Below, one piece after another: positions 44,443 to 52,716 of a stretch of 64,000 bases of DNA. Below the pieces are notes generated by a model, which was not told where the DNA came from, did no database searches, and saw only the letters and a program-made list of their open reading frames with translations. The stretch lies in the NCBI GenBank assembly GCA_963722175.1, contig CAVRKA010000002.1, positions 124,001 to 188,000 of the forward strand, read 5' to 3'. Each line of letters starts with the position of its first letter. The stretch's first letter is position 1. The position numbers were made by a program, and so were the translations under genes. Origin of the DNA: WHSW01 sp963722175 (GTDB lineage: Bacteria; Actinomycetota; Thermoleophilia; Solirubrobacterales; 70-9).

Positions 44443-44942
44443 CGCGAGCGTCCGTCGTCTCGGCGAACGCCCTGCTCGAGCAGCCGCCGCACGACCTGCC
44501 GATGCCCGGGTGCGACCCCGGCCCAAACGCCGCGCGCAGCCGGGTTGTTCAGCTGCAGGAAGGTCGCCACGAGCACGGAGTCCGGTTCGCGCATCACGAG
44601 CACTTCGCCGAGCAGTCCCAGGCGTGCGCCGGCGGGCACGAGCAGCGCGAAGTCCGGATCGCTGCGCCGCACATCCCAGCCGAGCACCAGGTCGGGGTCC
44701 GCGCTCGAGCCGAGTTGCAGGCCGAGCGAAGCCCACCCCGACCGCAGCGCGGCCCGCGTGCTCGCCGACGCCCCCTCGAGGACCGATCGCGCCCATTCCT
44801 CGGCGGTCCGGTCCCGAGCGGTGGGCGTTTCGGCGCGGTGCGCGTCCTCGTAGTCGATCCGGGAGAGCGTGCTGAGCTCGCGCGCCGCCGCCGGCACCTC
44901 CACCTGGCGCACGTCGCCCGCGGTCTCGGCCGGCGTGCTCAT
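44439..44942 (-). CDS. Uncharacterised protein, possibly DUF2867-like
   Basis: 167 residues from ATG 44942. I do not recognise it securely. The middle and C-terminal segments (LGWDVRRSDPDFALLVPAGA, VLVATFLQLNNPAARGVW, GHRQVVRRLLEQG) look like a small alpha+beta protein with a hydrophobic pocket, and an N-terminal DYEDAHRAETPTARD resembles DUF2867/SRPBCC-type proteins. It is divergent from a TetR gene across a near-perfect palindrome, so the regulator probably controls it. Confidence 0.6.
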   Translation of the reverse strand: MSTPAETAGDVRQVEVPAAARELSTLSRIDYEDAHRAETPTARDRTAEEWARSVLEGASASTRAALRSGWASLGLQLGSSADPDLVLGWDVRRSDPDFALLVPAGARLGLLGEVLVMREPDSVLVATFLQLNNPAARGVWAGVAPGHRQVVRRLLEQGVRRDDGRSR

Positions 44943-44994
44943 GCCGACAACCAGGCTTGGGCGGCGTCCGCGTTCATCCGATGCCCACAGTATC

Positions 44995-45012
44995 ATACGT
45001 ACATGTATGTAT
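44995..45012. promoter_or_regulatory. Candidate TetR operator (ATACGTACATGTATGTAT)
   Basis: An 18-bp palindrome with one mismatched pair: ATACGTACA/TGTATGTAT. It lies between the divergent DUF2867-like gene (start 44942) and the TetR gene (start 45032), in an AT-rich island within GC-rich DNA. Position and symmetry are those of a TetR autoregulatory site. Confidence 0.6.
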
Positions 45013-45031
45013 ATTGGGACAGCGTGGACCG

Positions 45032-45706
45032 ATGAGCGGCTCGCCTGCGACAGCGCGGGCATCTCGCGCGCGACCCACGCAGGCTGAGCGGCGCGCCCGC
45101 TCGCGTAGCGCGTTACTGGAGTCGGCCGCCCGGGGGCTGTCGCGCTACGGCTACGGGAACCTCCGGCTGGAGGGTGTCGCCCGCGAGGCGGGCTACACCC
45201 GCGGCGCGCTCTATCACCAGTTCAAGGACAAGGAGGACCTGGCGCTGGCGGTGATCGACTGGGTCTACGACTCGTGGATACGCGAGGTCGGCGACCCCGC
45301 TCGGCAAGCGCCCGATCCGGTCGGCGAGCTGATCGCGATCGCGCGCGGTCACGCGGTCTTCTGCCGGCGAGACATCGCCCGCGTCGTGATCGCGCTGCGG
45401 CTCGAGTTCAGCGGCCAGGACCATCCGGTCGGGGAACGCCTCGAGCGGATATCCGAGGGGGGCGTCAAGCGCATTGCCCGCCTGGTCAACGCCGGGCGCA
45501 GGGCCGGATCGATTCCGCCCGGCCCGCCCGCCAGGGCGGTCGCGCTGGCGTTCCTGGGAGCGCTCGAGGGAGCGGTGATCGATCTCGCCGGGCAGGCACC
45601 CCACGACGAGCTGCTCGCCGCCCGCGCGACCGCGGGGGTGCTCGGCCTCGACGCCGCTGATCCGAGGGTCAGCCGTCGGACGCCGCAGCCGGGTGTTCCT
45701 GGGTGA
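45032..45706 (+). CDS. TetR-family transcriptional regulator
   Basis: 224 residues from ATG 45032. HTH: SALLESAARGLSRYGYGNLR, then GVAREAGYTRGALYHQFKDKE. The C-terminal domain (AVFCRRDIARVVIALRLEFSG, ARAVALAFLGALEGAVIDL) is the generic ligand/dimer domain. Likely represses itself and the divergent gene through the palindrome at 44995. Its 3' end overlaps the convergent MarR gene by 38 bp. Confidence 0.87.
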   Translation: MSGSPATARASRARPTQAERRARSRSALLESAARGLSRYGYGNLRLEGVAREAGYTRGALYHQFKDKEDLALAVIDWVYDSWIREVGDPARQAPDPVGELIAIARGHAVFCRRDIARVVIALRLEFSGQDHPVGERLERISEGGVKRIARLVNAGRRAGSIPPGPPARAVALAFLGALEGAVIDLAGQAPHDELLAARATAGVLGLDAADPRVSRRTPQPGVPG

Positions 45707-46181
45707 TCCCCGGGTGCACGCCGCGCTTCGGTACCCGCTCGGCCTGCAGCTTCTGCAGCAGGTCGATCAGCTGCTCGCGCTCGGCCGCCTCCAGGCCCGA
45801 GCAGAGCTCAGCCTCGTAGGCGATCGCCACCTCGACAGCCCGCTGCAGCGTCTGACTGCCCTTCGGCGTCAGGTAGAGGGCGCGGACGCGGCGGTCGGTG
45901 GGCGCCGGTCGGCGCTCCAGCAGGCCGGCGTCCTCGAGCCCGTCGACCAGGGCGACCATCCCGCTCGCCGGCAGCCCGAGGCGCTCGGCGAGCGCCTGCT
46001 GTGACCGGCCCTCCGACTGGGCGACGTAGCGCAGCAGCGCCCACTGCCTGGGGTCGATGCCGAGCGGCCGCAGGGCCTCGTGAAAGCCGCGCGAGGAGAC
46101 GAATCCGAGCTGCGAGATCAGGAAGCCGACGCTGCGCGGGGGGCGGTCCGGGTCGACCGACATGTCGGGCTCGTCTGGCAT
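45669..46181 (-). CDS. MarR-family transcriptional regulator
   Basis: 170 residues. Winged helix: RQWALLRYVAQSEGRSQQALAERLG, then GMVALVDGLEDAGLLERRPAPTDRRVRALYLT, split here at LLERRPAPTDRRVRALYLT; the D-R-R in the wing is the family hallmark. It is divergent from the MMPL exporter gene, and the 128-bp AT-rich gap between them contains an inverted repeat, so it probably represses both. ATG 46181 is used; ATG 46163 would also keep the domain. Confidence 0.88.
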   Translation of the reverse strand: MPDEPDMSVDPDRPPRSVGFLISQLGFVSSRGFHEALRPLGIDPRQWALLRYVAQSEGRSQQALAERLGLPASGMVALVDGLEDAGLLERRPAPTDRRVRALYLTPKGSQTLQRAVEVAIAYEAELCSGLEAAEREQLIDLLQKLQAERVPKRGVHPGITQEHPAAASDG

Positions 46182-46212
46182 CTCTGGGTGAACTTACAAC
46201 CGAAAACGATTT

Positions 46213-46233
46213 TTGCTAAGAATGATTTAGCAA
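46213..46233. promoter_or_regulatory. Candidate MarR operator (TTGCTAA-N7-TTAGCAA)
   Basis: Perfect 7-bp inverted arms TTGCTAA (46213-46219) and TTAGCAA (46227-46233) with a 7-nt centre. The octamer GAATGATT occurs at 46220 and again at 46236, suggesting a second half-site. The region is strongly AT-rich compared with its surroundings and lies between divergent marR and MMPL genes. Confidence 0.6.
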
Positions 46234-46309
46234 TCGAATGATTCTAACCAAACATTAACTTTTCCGCCGCAATCAGATCACGCGCCCAGGACGCCAGAAA
46301 GGAACCTGT

Positions 46310-48460
46310 ATGACCCGCCGCCTCGCCCGCCTCGCCGACATCACCTATCGCCATCGCGGCAAGGTCGTGCTTGCGTGGATCGCGGCGATGGTCGTCACGA
46401 TCGGGCTCGGCAGCTCGCTGGCCGGGGAGTTCAACGCCGACTACGACACCCCGGGTTCGGAGTCGAAGGCGGCCGCCGACCTGACCGAGCGCGAGTTCGA
46501 CGGTTACTCGGGCCAGGAGGTCTACGTCGTCTGGAAGGACGAGGCCGGCGCCACCAGCCCCGCGGCCGAGGAGCGCGTCGACGCCTTCCTCGCCGAGGCC
46601 GCACAGGTCGAGAACGTCGCCCAGGCGACCCCGACCCGGGTCTCCGAGGACGGCACGATCGCGACCACGACCCTGCCGCTGACCGTCCCCGGCTGGGAGA
46701 TGGAGAAGGAGCAGGGCGAGCAGCTGATCGCCGCGGCCGAGGAGCACAGCGGCGACGGGCTCGAGATCAAGCTCGGAGGGGACCCGATCTACCAGGCCCA
46801 GGAGGCGACGAGCCCCGAGGGGATCGGCTTCCTCGGCGCCGCGATCGTCCTCCTGATCGCCTTCGGCTCCGTCGTCGCCGCCGGCCTGCCGCTCGCGATC
46901 GCGCTCGTCGGGCTCGGGATCTCCTCCGGCGGGCTGATCGCCCTGCTCGCCAACATCGTCGACGTCCCCGACTGGACGACGGCGGTCTCCGGGTTGATCG
47001 GGATCGGGGTGGGGATCGACTACGCGCTGCTCGTCCTCACCCGCTTCCGGTCGGCGATGAACGAGGGCAAGGACCGTCACGACGCGGTCGTCGAGGCGAT
47101 CACGACCGCCGGGCGCAGCGTGATCATCGCCGGCGCCACGGTGGTGATCGCGGTGCTCGGGCTCTGCCTGACCGGCCTCCCCTACATGTACGGGGTCGCG
47201 ATCTCGGCCTCGATCGCGGTGCTCGTGATGATGGTCGCCGCGATCACGCTGCTGCCGGCCCTGCTCTCCTACCTCGGACCCCGGGTCGACCGGCTGCGGA
47301 TCCCGTTCCTCGGCCGCACCCTGAGGGAGGAGGGCAACGGCGAGTCGCCGGCGGCGCGCTGGAGCCACGTCGTCCAGCGACGGCCGTGGCCGTTCGCGAT
47401 CGCCGCCACCCTGCTGCTGCTGGCGCTCGCCGCGCCGGCCCTCGGCATGCGCCTCGGCTTCCCCGACGCCGGCAACGACCCGCCGGAGACGATGACCCGC
47501 CAGGCCTACGACCTGATCAGCGAGGGCTTTGGCCCCGGCACGAACGGACCGCTGGTGATCGCGGCCGAGCTGACCGATCAGGGCGGCGAGGCCGAGATCG
47601 AGGCGCTCGCGGCACGGGCGCGCCAGGACGAGGGCGTCGCCTTCGTCCCCGACCCGTTCGTCAACGACGAGGGGACGGCGGCGATCGTCAACGTGATCCC
47701 GACCACGTCTCCGCAGGACGCGGAGACCGAGGAACTGGTCAAGCGGCTACGTGACGACGTCGTGCCCGACGTGCTCGGTGGCACCGGGGCGACCGCGTAC
47801 GTCGGCGGGGTCACCGCCGCGCTCGACGACCAGAGCGAATACATCACGGGCCGGATGCCGGTGTTCATCGTCGGCGTCGTCGGGCTCTCGTTCGTGCTCC
47901 TGCTCGTCGCCTTCCACTCGCCGCTGATCTCGCTCAAGGCCGGGATCATGAACCTGCTCTCGGTCAGCGCCGCCTACGGGGTGATGACCCTGGTCGCTCA
48001 GGGCGGATGGTTGGGCGGGCTGATCGGCATCGATCACGAAGTGCCGGTGGCGCCGTTCATGCCGGTGATGATGTTCGCGATCCTCTTCGGGCTGTCGATG
48101 GACTACGAGGTGTTCCTGATCTCGCGGATCCGCGAGGAGTACCTCAAGGACGGCAACACCAGCCGGGCGGTCGCCGACGGACTCGCGAAGACCGCTCGGG
48201 TGATCACCGCGGCGGCGGCGATCATGGTGGTCGTCTTCCTCGCGTTCACCGTCGCGCCCGACGTCTTCCTGAAGCTGTTCGGGATCGGGCTCGCCTCGGC
48301 GATCTTCCTCGACGCCACGGTCGTCCGGATGGTGCTCGTGCCCGCCGTGATGCAGCTGCTCGGCAGTCGCAACTGGTGGATCCCGAACTGGCTCGAGCGG
48401 ATCCTGCCGCGGCTCGACGTCGAGCCGGCCGCGGTCGGGTCGGCCGAGGGCCGCGCCTAG
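46310..48460 (+). CDS. MMPL/RND-family membrane exporter
   Basis: 716 residues with two MMPL halves. The first half has TM1 (VVLAWIAAMVVTIGLG), a periplasmic domain and a helix block with GIGVGIDYALLVLTRFR; the second has the same element as LFGLSMDYEVFLISRIREEY, giving the two G-x-x-x-D-Y pairs that carry protons. About 11-12 helices in total. These carriers move lipids, siderophores or drugs. Regulation by the divergent MarR gene is likely. ATG 46310 follows AAAGGAACCTGT. Confidence 0.88.
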   Translation: MTRRLARLADITYRHRGKVVLAWIAAMVVTIGLGSSLAGEFNADYDTPGSESKAAADLTEREFDGYSGQEVYVVWKDEAGATSPAAEERVDAFLAEAAQVENVAQATPTRVSEDGTIATTTLPLTVPGWEMEKEQGEQLIAAAEEHSGDGLEIKLGGDPIYQAQEATSPEGIGFLGAAIVLLIAFGSVVAAGLPLAIALVGLGISSGGLIALLANIVDVPDWTTAVSGLIGIGVGIDYALLVLTRFRSAMNEGKDRHDAVVEAITTAGRSVIIAGATVVIAVLGLCLTGLPYMYGVAISASIAVLVMMVAAITLLPALLSYLGPRVDRLRIPFLGRTLREEGNGESPAARWSHVVQRRPWPFAIAATLLLLALAAPALGMRLGFPDAGNDPPETMTRQAYDLISEGFGPGTNGPLVIAAELTDQGGEAEIEALAARARQDEGVAFVPDPFVNDEGTAAIVNVIPTTSPQDAETEELVKRLRDDVVPDVLGGTGATAYVGGVTAALDDQSEYITGRMPVFIVGVVGLSFVLLLVAFHSPLISLKAGIMNLLSVSAAYGVMTLVAQGGWLGGLIGIDHEVPVAPFMPVMMFAILFGLSMDYEVFLISRIREEYLKDGNTSRAVADGLAKTARVITAAAAIMVVVFLAFTVAPDVFLKLFGIGLASAIFLDATVVRMVLVPAVMQLLGSRNWWIPNWLERILPRLDVEPAAVGSAEGRA

Positions 48461-49260
48461 TTTCCGACCCGGGCGGGGAGCGATAGCTCCTCGCCCGGGG
48501 CCGGCGCCGCCGCGCTGTAGGGGCGCCCGCGCGCTGCGCGCTCGAACCGCTCGCGTGCGTTGGCGATCGGCCGGTAGTGCGGTTCGAACGCGAAGCCGCC
48601 GTAGTGCATCGGCACGACGGCGCCGGCGCCGAGCAGCTCGCCGGCCAGCGCCGCCTGCTCGGGTTCCATCGCCGCGGGCAGCGGGCTCGGTGGCTGCTGG
48701 TGGGGAAAGTCGACGACGGCGCCGTTGATCGGGGCGAACACGACGTCGAAGCGGCCCGCCCGGCGGGCCATCTGCCACCAGGCGCCGTGGAAGACGGTGT
48801 CGCCGAGGTGGAGGACGCGCGTACCGTCGGCCTCGATCAGCCAGGAGACCTGCGGGTCGCCGAGCCCGTCGACGGCGGGCAGCGCCGTGCAGGTGAACGG
48901 CCCGACCGTGTCCGACTCCCAGGCGGCGACGGCACGCCGCCGGAGCCCGGTGGCGCCGAGCTCGTGCTCGGCCTGGGCGAGGGCGAGGTTTCCGTCCTCG
49001 GCCGCGACCGGATGGTGGACGGCGGCGCCGGGCGCCAGCGCGGCGGCGAGCGCCCCGGCGTCGGTGTGGTCGCGGTGCAGATGGGTGACGAGGCCGGCGA
49101 CCGCGTTCCCGGTGGCGGCGGCGACGGGGAGCTCGACCTCGCCGGCCGCGCCGCCGAGGGCGGCGAACACTCCAGCGGGATCGGCGAGCGGGTCGATCAC
49201 CATCGTCTCCCCGTCCTGCTCGAGCTCGACTCCCGCCCAGCCCAGCCAGCGCACCTTCAT
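48457..49260 (-). CDS. UlaG-like MBL-fold metal-dependent hydrolase
   Basis: 267 residues. MKVRWLGWAGVELEQDGETMVIDP is the UlaG/L-ascorbate-6-P lactonase-like N-terminus, then VTHLHRDHTDAG, VLHLGDTVFHG and VPMHYGGFAFEP provide the metal ligands. ATG 49260 has AGGAGGAACCC before it. It is divergent from a TetR gene across a 24-bp palindrome. Overlaps the MMPL 3' end by 4 bp. Substrate unknown. Confidence 0.87.
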   Translation of the reverse strand: MKVRWLGWAGVELEQDGETMVIDPLADPAGVFAALGGAAGEVELPVAAATGNAVAGLVTHLHRDHTDAGALAAALAPGAAVHHPVAAEDGNLALAQAEHELGATGLRRRAVAAWESDTVGPFTCTALPAVDGLGDPQVSWLIEADGTRVLHLGDTVFHGAWWQMARRAGRFDVVFAPINGAVVDFPHQQPPSPLPAAMEPEQAALAGELLGAGAVVPMHYGGFAFEPHYRPIANARERFERAARGRPYSAAAPAPGEELSLPARVGN

Positions 49261-49277
49261 GGGTTCCTCCTTGTATT

Positions 49278-49301
49278 TACCGGACGATCGTTCGTACGGT
49301 A
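49278..49301. promoter_or_regulatory. Candidate TetR operator, 24-bp imperfect palindrome
   Basis: Half-sites TACCGGACGATC and GTTCGTACGGTA are related by dyad symmetry at 20 of 24 positions (TACCG.ACGA at one end mirrored by TCGT.CGGTA at the other). It sits in the 55 bp between the divergent MBL gene (start 49260) and TetR gene (start 49316), so it can control both. Confidence 0.65.
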
Positions 49302-49315
49302 TCATGCCGCCCGCA

Positions 49316-49915
49316 ATGCCCCGCCGCTCCGCCGCCGCCGTCGCCGACACCCGCGCCGAGGTCCTCGAGGTCGCGATGCGTCGCGCGTCGATCGATGGCC
49401 TCGACGGGCTGACGATCGGGCGGCTCGCGGACGAGCTCTCGATGAGCAAGAGCGGCCTCCATGGCCTGTTCGGAAGCAAGCAGGAGCTCCAGGTGGCGAC
49501 CTTCGAGCAGGCGGTCGAGGACTTCACCGACCAGGTCTGGCTTCCGGTCGCCGGCCGCGAGCCCGGGCTCCCGCGACTGACCGCGCTGATCGACCGCTGG
49601 CTCGCCTATCACCGCCGCCGTGCGCTGCCCGGGGGCTGCTTCGTGACTACGGCGACGATCGAGTTCGACGCCCGCCCGGGTCCCCTGCGCGACGCGGTCG
49701 CCGGCGCGCGGCGGCGGATGCACGCGCAGCTGGCGGCCGACGTCCGCGCCGCGATCGACGCCGGCGACCTCCCCGCGGGCACCGAGCCGGCGGATACGGC
49801 CTTCGCGCTCTACGCGCTCGCCTCGGCGGCCAGCCAGGCGATCCAGCTCGAGGAGCCCGGCGCGAGCGCCCGCGCCCGGCGCTGCATGCGGGCGCTCTTG
49901 GCCGGCGCGACGTGA
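49316..49915 (+). CDS. TetR-family transcriptional regulator
   Basis: 199 residues. HTH: EVAMRRASIDGLDGLTIGRL, then ELSMSKSGLHGLFGSKQELQ, the pattern of the TetR group with C-terminal TetR_C_16/YersC-like domains (LPGGCFVTTATIEFDARPGPL is a conserved strip of this group). Probably autoregulated through the palindrome at 49278, together with the divergent MBL gene. Confidence 0.87.
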   Translation: MPRRSAAAVADTRAEVLEVAMRRASIDGLDGLTIGRLADELSMSKSGLHGLFGSKQELQVATFEQAVEDFTDQVWLPVAGREPGLPRLTALIDRWLAYHRRRALPGGCFVTTATIEFDARPGPLRDAVAGARRRMHAQLAADVRAAIDAGDLPAGTEPADTAFALYALASAASQAIQLEEPGASARARRCMRALLAGAT

Positions 49916-49950
49916 TCTGCGTCATCTCACTCGGCTGACGATTCGGGCCG

Positions 49951-50355
49951 TCAGCCGCGAACCGGCTGGCCGATCCCGAGCATGTTGCCCTCGCTGTCGC
50001 GAAACCAGGCGCCGCGCTCGCCGGTACCCTTGCTCGGGTAGTTGCCCTCGATCTCGGCGATCCCCCCGACCGTCCTCAGCCCGGGGAGGTCGTACTCCTC
50101 GAACACCACACCGCGCGCCCGCAGCTCGGCCACCGTCGCCTCGACGTCCTCGACCTCCCAGCCCATCTGGGTGTGGTCGCCGCTCGCCGAGCCGGCCGAC
50201 TCGAAGAGGGCGAACTCGCCGCCGGCGCAGACGTAGCGCAGGCCGCCCGGCCGCTCCTCGGCCGGCTCCAGGCCCAGCTTCTCCGCATAGAACGCCCGCG
50301 CCCGCCCGAGGTCCTGGGCGGGGAGGCGGCTCGCGACCCGTGCCTCGCTCAACAT
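49951..50355 (-). CDS. VOC-family (glyoxalase-like) protein
   Basis: 134 residues. RLPAQDLGRARAFYAEKLGL at the N-terminus and RGAWFRDSEGNMLGIGQPV at the C-terminus are the two halves of the VOC fold. Typical stand-alone actinobacterial member with unknown small-molecule substrate. ATG 50355 follows AAGGAGCTGCG. Confidence 0.85.
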   Translation of the reverse strand: MLSEARVASRLPAQDLGRARAFYAEKLGLEPAEERPGGLRYVCAGGEFALFESAGSASGDHTQMGWEVEDVEATVAELRARGVVFEEYDLPGLRTVGGIAEIEGNYPSKGTGERGAWFRDSEGNMLGIGQPVRG

Positions 50356-50426
50356 CGCAGCTCCTTTCGGTCGTGCAGATCCTCGGACAACGTAGCCGCG
50401 CGTTGACCCCCTGTGCGGGGGGTTCG

Positions 50427-51287
50427 ATGCGGCTCGAGAAGCTGCCGTCGCCGGGCGAGGCGATCGATAAGGATGGGGACGTGGTGCAGGACACGGAAGA
50501 CCCGGCCGGCGTGCTCGTCGGCCGCGCCAATGGCGAGACGGTCACCGCCCGCGAGGACCGCGAGGCGGTGATGCTCACCGCGCAGGACGAGCTCACCGTG
50601 ACCTACTACCGCCTCGGGCCCGGCCAGCGCGGGCCCGACCCGCACGTCCACCACGAGCACACCGATGCCTTCTACGTGCTCGATGGCGAGCTCGGCTTCA
50701 TCCTCGGCCCCGATCGCGAGCGGATCGCGGTTGGGGCGGGCGGCCTGGTCGCCGCGCCGCCGAGCGTGATCCACACGTTCCTCAACGAGAGCGGGGCCGA
50801 GGTGCGCTTCCTCAACCTCCACACCCCCGATGGCGGCTTCGCCGCCTTCATGCGCGCCGCTCGCGACGGCGTCGAGGGCGTCAGCTTCGACACCTCCGAC
50901 CCGCCCGACGATGGCGGGCTGCCGCTGAGCGAGGCGATCGTCTCCGCGCCGGGCGAGGGGGAGCGCCTCGTCTCCGGCAAGCGGGTCGCCCTGCTGAAGG
51001 CTGTCCTGCCGCAGATCTGCTTCGCCGAGTTCGAGCTCGACGGGCCCTACGAGGGGCCCGGCGTCCACCATCACGACGCCGAGGTCGACGCGTTCTACGT
51101 GCTCGAGGGAGAGCTCGAGATGACCGTCGAGGATTCCCGGCCGCTCGCCGGACCGGGGACGCTGGCAGCCGTCCCCCGCGGCGTCCGCCACACCTTCGAC
51201 CATCCCGGCGAGGGGACCGCCCGCTTCCTCAACATCCACGCCCCGGACGGCGGCTTCGGCGCCTTCCTGCGCCGGGTCTCGGACTAG
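50427..51287 (+). CDS. Bicupin protein (two cupin_2 domains)
   Basis: 286 residues with two cupin barrels. Domain 1: DPHVHHEHTDAFYVLDGEL and PPSVIHTFLNE supply the G(X)5HXH...E and H motifs. Domain 2: GVHHHDAEVDAFYVLEGELE and PRGVRHTFDHPGE repeat them. Both halves end in an identical-looking NxHxPDGGF tract (NLHTPDGGFAAFM, NIHAPDGGFGAFL), so the gene arose by internal duplication. Metal-dependent dioxygenase/isomerase or sensor; substrate unknown. ATG 50427 begins the recognisable fold. Its stop abuts the palindromic element at 51288. Confidence 0.85.
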   Translation: MRLEKLPSPGEAIDKDGDVVQDTEDPAGVLVGRANGETVTAREDREAVMLTAQDELTVTYYRLGPGQRGPDPHVHHEHTDAFYVLDGELGFILGPDRERIAVGAGGLVAAPPSVIHTFLNESGAEVRFLNLHTPDGGFAAFMRAARDGVEGVSFDTSDPPDDGGLPLSEAIVSAPGEGERLVSGKRVALLKAVLPQICFAEFELDGPYEGPGVHHHDAEVDAFYVLEGELEMTVEDSRPLAGPGTLAAVPRGVRHTFDHPGEGTARFLNIHAPDGGFGAFLRRVSD

Positions 51288-51450
51288 GAACCTGGCTCAA
51301 AACCCCCCACGCACGTCTGGCGGCGTCGGGTCCGTGTCTGGCGGCGTCCTCGCCGCCTCGCGTGGCGCTGCCACGCGTCGCCGACTGCGTTCTTGCCAGC
51401 CACGCCCCGACGCCCGCCAGGACGCACGCGCGGAGTTTCGAGACAGGTTC
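51288..51450. repeat. 163-bp palindromic element with imperfect terminal inverted repeats, between convergent genes
   Basis: The left end reads GAACCTGGCTCAAAAC... and the reverse complement of the right end reads GAACCTGTCTCGAAAC..., with similarity continuing for about 45 bp (..GCGT/GCAC..TGGCGG.CGTCGGG). Inside are shorter hairpins including GGCGGCGtccTCGCCGCC and CGCGTGGC-gct-GCCACGCG. It fills the intergenic space from the base after the bicupin stop to the stop codon of the convergent PLP enzyme. REP/MITE-like or a large bidirectional terminator. Confidence 0.6.
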
Positions 51451-52558
51451 AGGGGCTCTGAGCCGCGAGCGCCCGCTCGAGGTCGGCCCAGAGGTCGTCC
51501 ACGTGCTCGCAGCCGACCGAGAGGCGCAGCAGGTTCGCGGGCACGTGGCGCTGCTCGTCGGGGTAGCGGGCGCGACGCTCGATCAGGCTCTCGACCCCGC
51601 CGAGGCTGGTCGCGTTGGCGATCAGCCGGACCGCCGAGCAGACCGCGTCGGCGGCCTCGGCGCCGGCCTCGAGCTCGAACGCGACCATCGACCCGAAGCC
51701 GCTCATCTGGCGCACGGCGAGCTCGTGGCCGGGGTCGTCGGCGAGGCCGGGGTAGCGCACCCGCGAGACCGCCGGGTGGTTCCGCAGCCGGCGCGCGAGC
51801 TCGCCGGCATTGGCCTGACCGCGCTCGAGCCGCAGCGCCAGCGTCCGCACGCCGCGCAGGCCGAGGAAGACCTCGAACGGGCCGGGGACCGCTCCGGTCA
51901 GCGCGCGGCGCTCGATCAGCCCCCGGCGGCCGCTCTCGTCGCCGGTGACGACGACGCCGAGCAGCGAGTCGGAGTGACCGGCGATGTACTTGGTCGCCGA
52001 GTGGACGACGAAGTCGGCGCCGAGCTCGAGCGAGCGCTGCAGCAGCGGCGTCGCCAGGGTCGCGTCGACGGCGACGGCCGCGCCGCGCTCGTGCGCCGCG
52101 GCGGCGAGCGCCGCGAGGTCGGTGATCCCGAGCAGCGGGTTGCTCGGGGTCTCGGCCCAGACCAGCCGCGCCCCGTCGAGCGCCGCGAGCGCGGCCTCGG
52201 TGTCGGTCTGGTCGACGAGGGCGACCTCGAGCGCGCCGGTCGCAGCGCGCTCGGCGAGCAGGCCGCGGACGCCCGGATAGCTGACCACCGGCGCGACGAC
52301 CCGGGCGCCCGGCTCGAGCCCGTCGAGCACGGCGGCGCTCGCCGCCATCCCGGACGCGAACGCGGCCGCGTAGCCGCCCTCGAGCGCGCCGACCACGGCT
52401 TCGAACGCCTCGATCGTCGGCGACGCGTCGCGGATGTACTCGTACTCGCCGCCCTGGTGAAAGGTGGTCGAGAGGTGGACGGCCGGGCTCACCGGCTCGC
52501 CGGCCGCGCCGCGGTGGCCGGCGGCAACGCAGATCGTCTCGGGGTGGGGTGGGCTCAC
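51449..52558 (-). CDS. Cys/Met metabolism PLP-dependent enzyme (cystathionine gamma-synthase/lyase family)
   Basis: 369 residues from GTG 52558 with GAGGTCCC upstream. VSPAVHLSTTFHQGGEYEYIRDASPT is the family N-terminus (seen as STTFHQGGEYEYIRD), then FASGMAAS (PLP phosphate loop), AETPSNPLLGITDL, VDATLATPLLQ and VHSATKYIAGHSD with the PLP-Lys. The C-terminal SLGGVESLIERRARYP completes the active site. It may be a gamma-synthase, gamma-lyase or O-acetylhomoserine sulfhydrylase; the sequence does not decide. Confidence 0.88.
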   Translation of the reverse strand: MSPPHPETICVAAGHRGAAGEPVSPAVHLSTTFHQGGEYEYIRDASPTIEAFEAVVGALEGGYAAAFASGMAASAAVLDGLEPGARVVAPVVSYPGVRGLLAERAATGALEVALVDQTDTEAALAALDGARLVWAETPSNPLLGITDLAALAAAAHERGAAVAVDATLATPLLQRSLELGADFVVHSATKYIAGHSDSLLGVVVTGDESGRRGLIERRALTGAVPGPFEVFLGLRGVRTLALRLERGQANAGELARRLRNHPAVSRVRYPGLADDPGHELAVRQMSGFGSMVAFELEAGAEAADAVCSAVRLIANATSLGGVESLIERRARYPDEQRHVPANLLRLSVGCEHVDDLWADLERALAAQSP

Positions 52559-52612
52559 GGGACCTCCTCGTCTCGGGCTCGTTAACGGGAAGCTTGCCCG
52601 GGTAGCGGCAGT

Positions 52613-52640
52613 GGTGCCGGCCCGAGGAGACGCCGGCACC
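52613..52640. other. Stable stem-loop in the 152-bp gap before the zinc-ribbon gene
   Basis: GGTGCCGGC (52613-52621), 10-nt loop, GCCGGCACC (52632-52640): nine perfect G/C-rich base pairs. It lies in the leader of either the minus-strand PLP enzyme or the plus-strand zinc-ribbon gene. Neighbouring GGGAAGC and GGGAAGCCCG tracts could add further pairing. I could not match it to SAM, SAH or cobalamin riboswitches. Confidence 0.4.
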
Positions 52641-52716
52641 AGGACAGGGAAGCCCGAACGCGGGGGTCCGTCTCGCCTTCCTCATCAACTCGAAGGGGGA
52701 GAGAGGACAGGTGCCG

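Noticed and set aside
48570..48600. GGTTCGAAC T-loop-like string
   Set aside because: Inside the MBL coding sequence and without a foldable cloverleaf.
52560..52710. SAM, SAH or cobalamin riboswitch before the PLP enzyme or zinc-ribbon gene
   Set aside because: Some GGGAAG and stem elements are present but the conserved cores of these classes are not; reported only as an unassigned hairpin.
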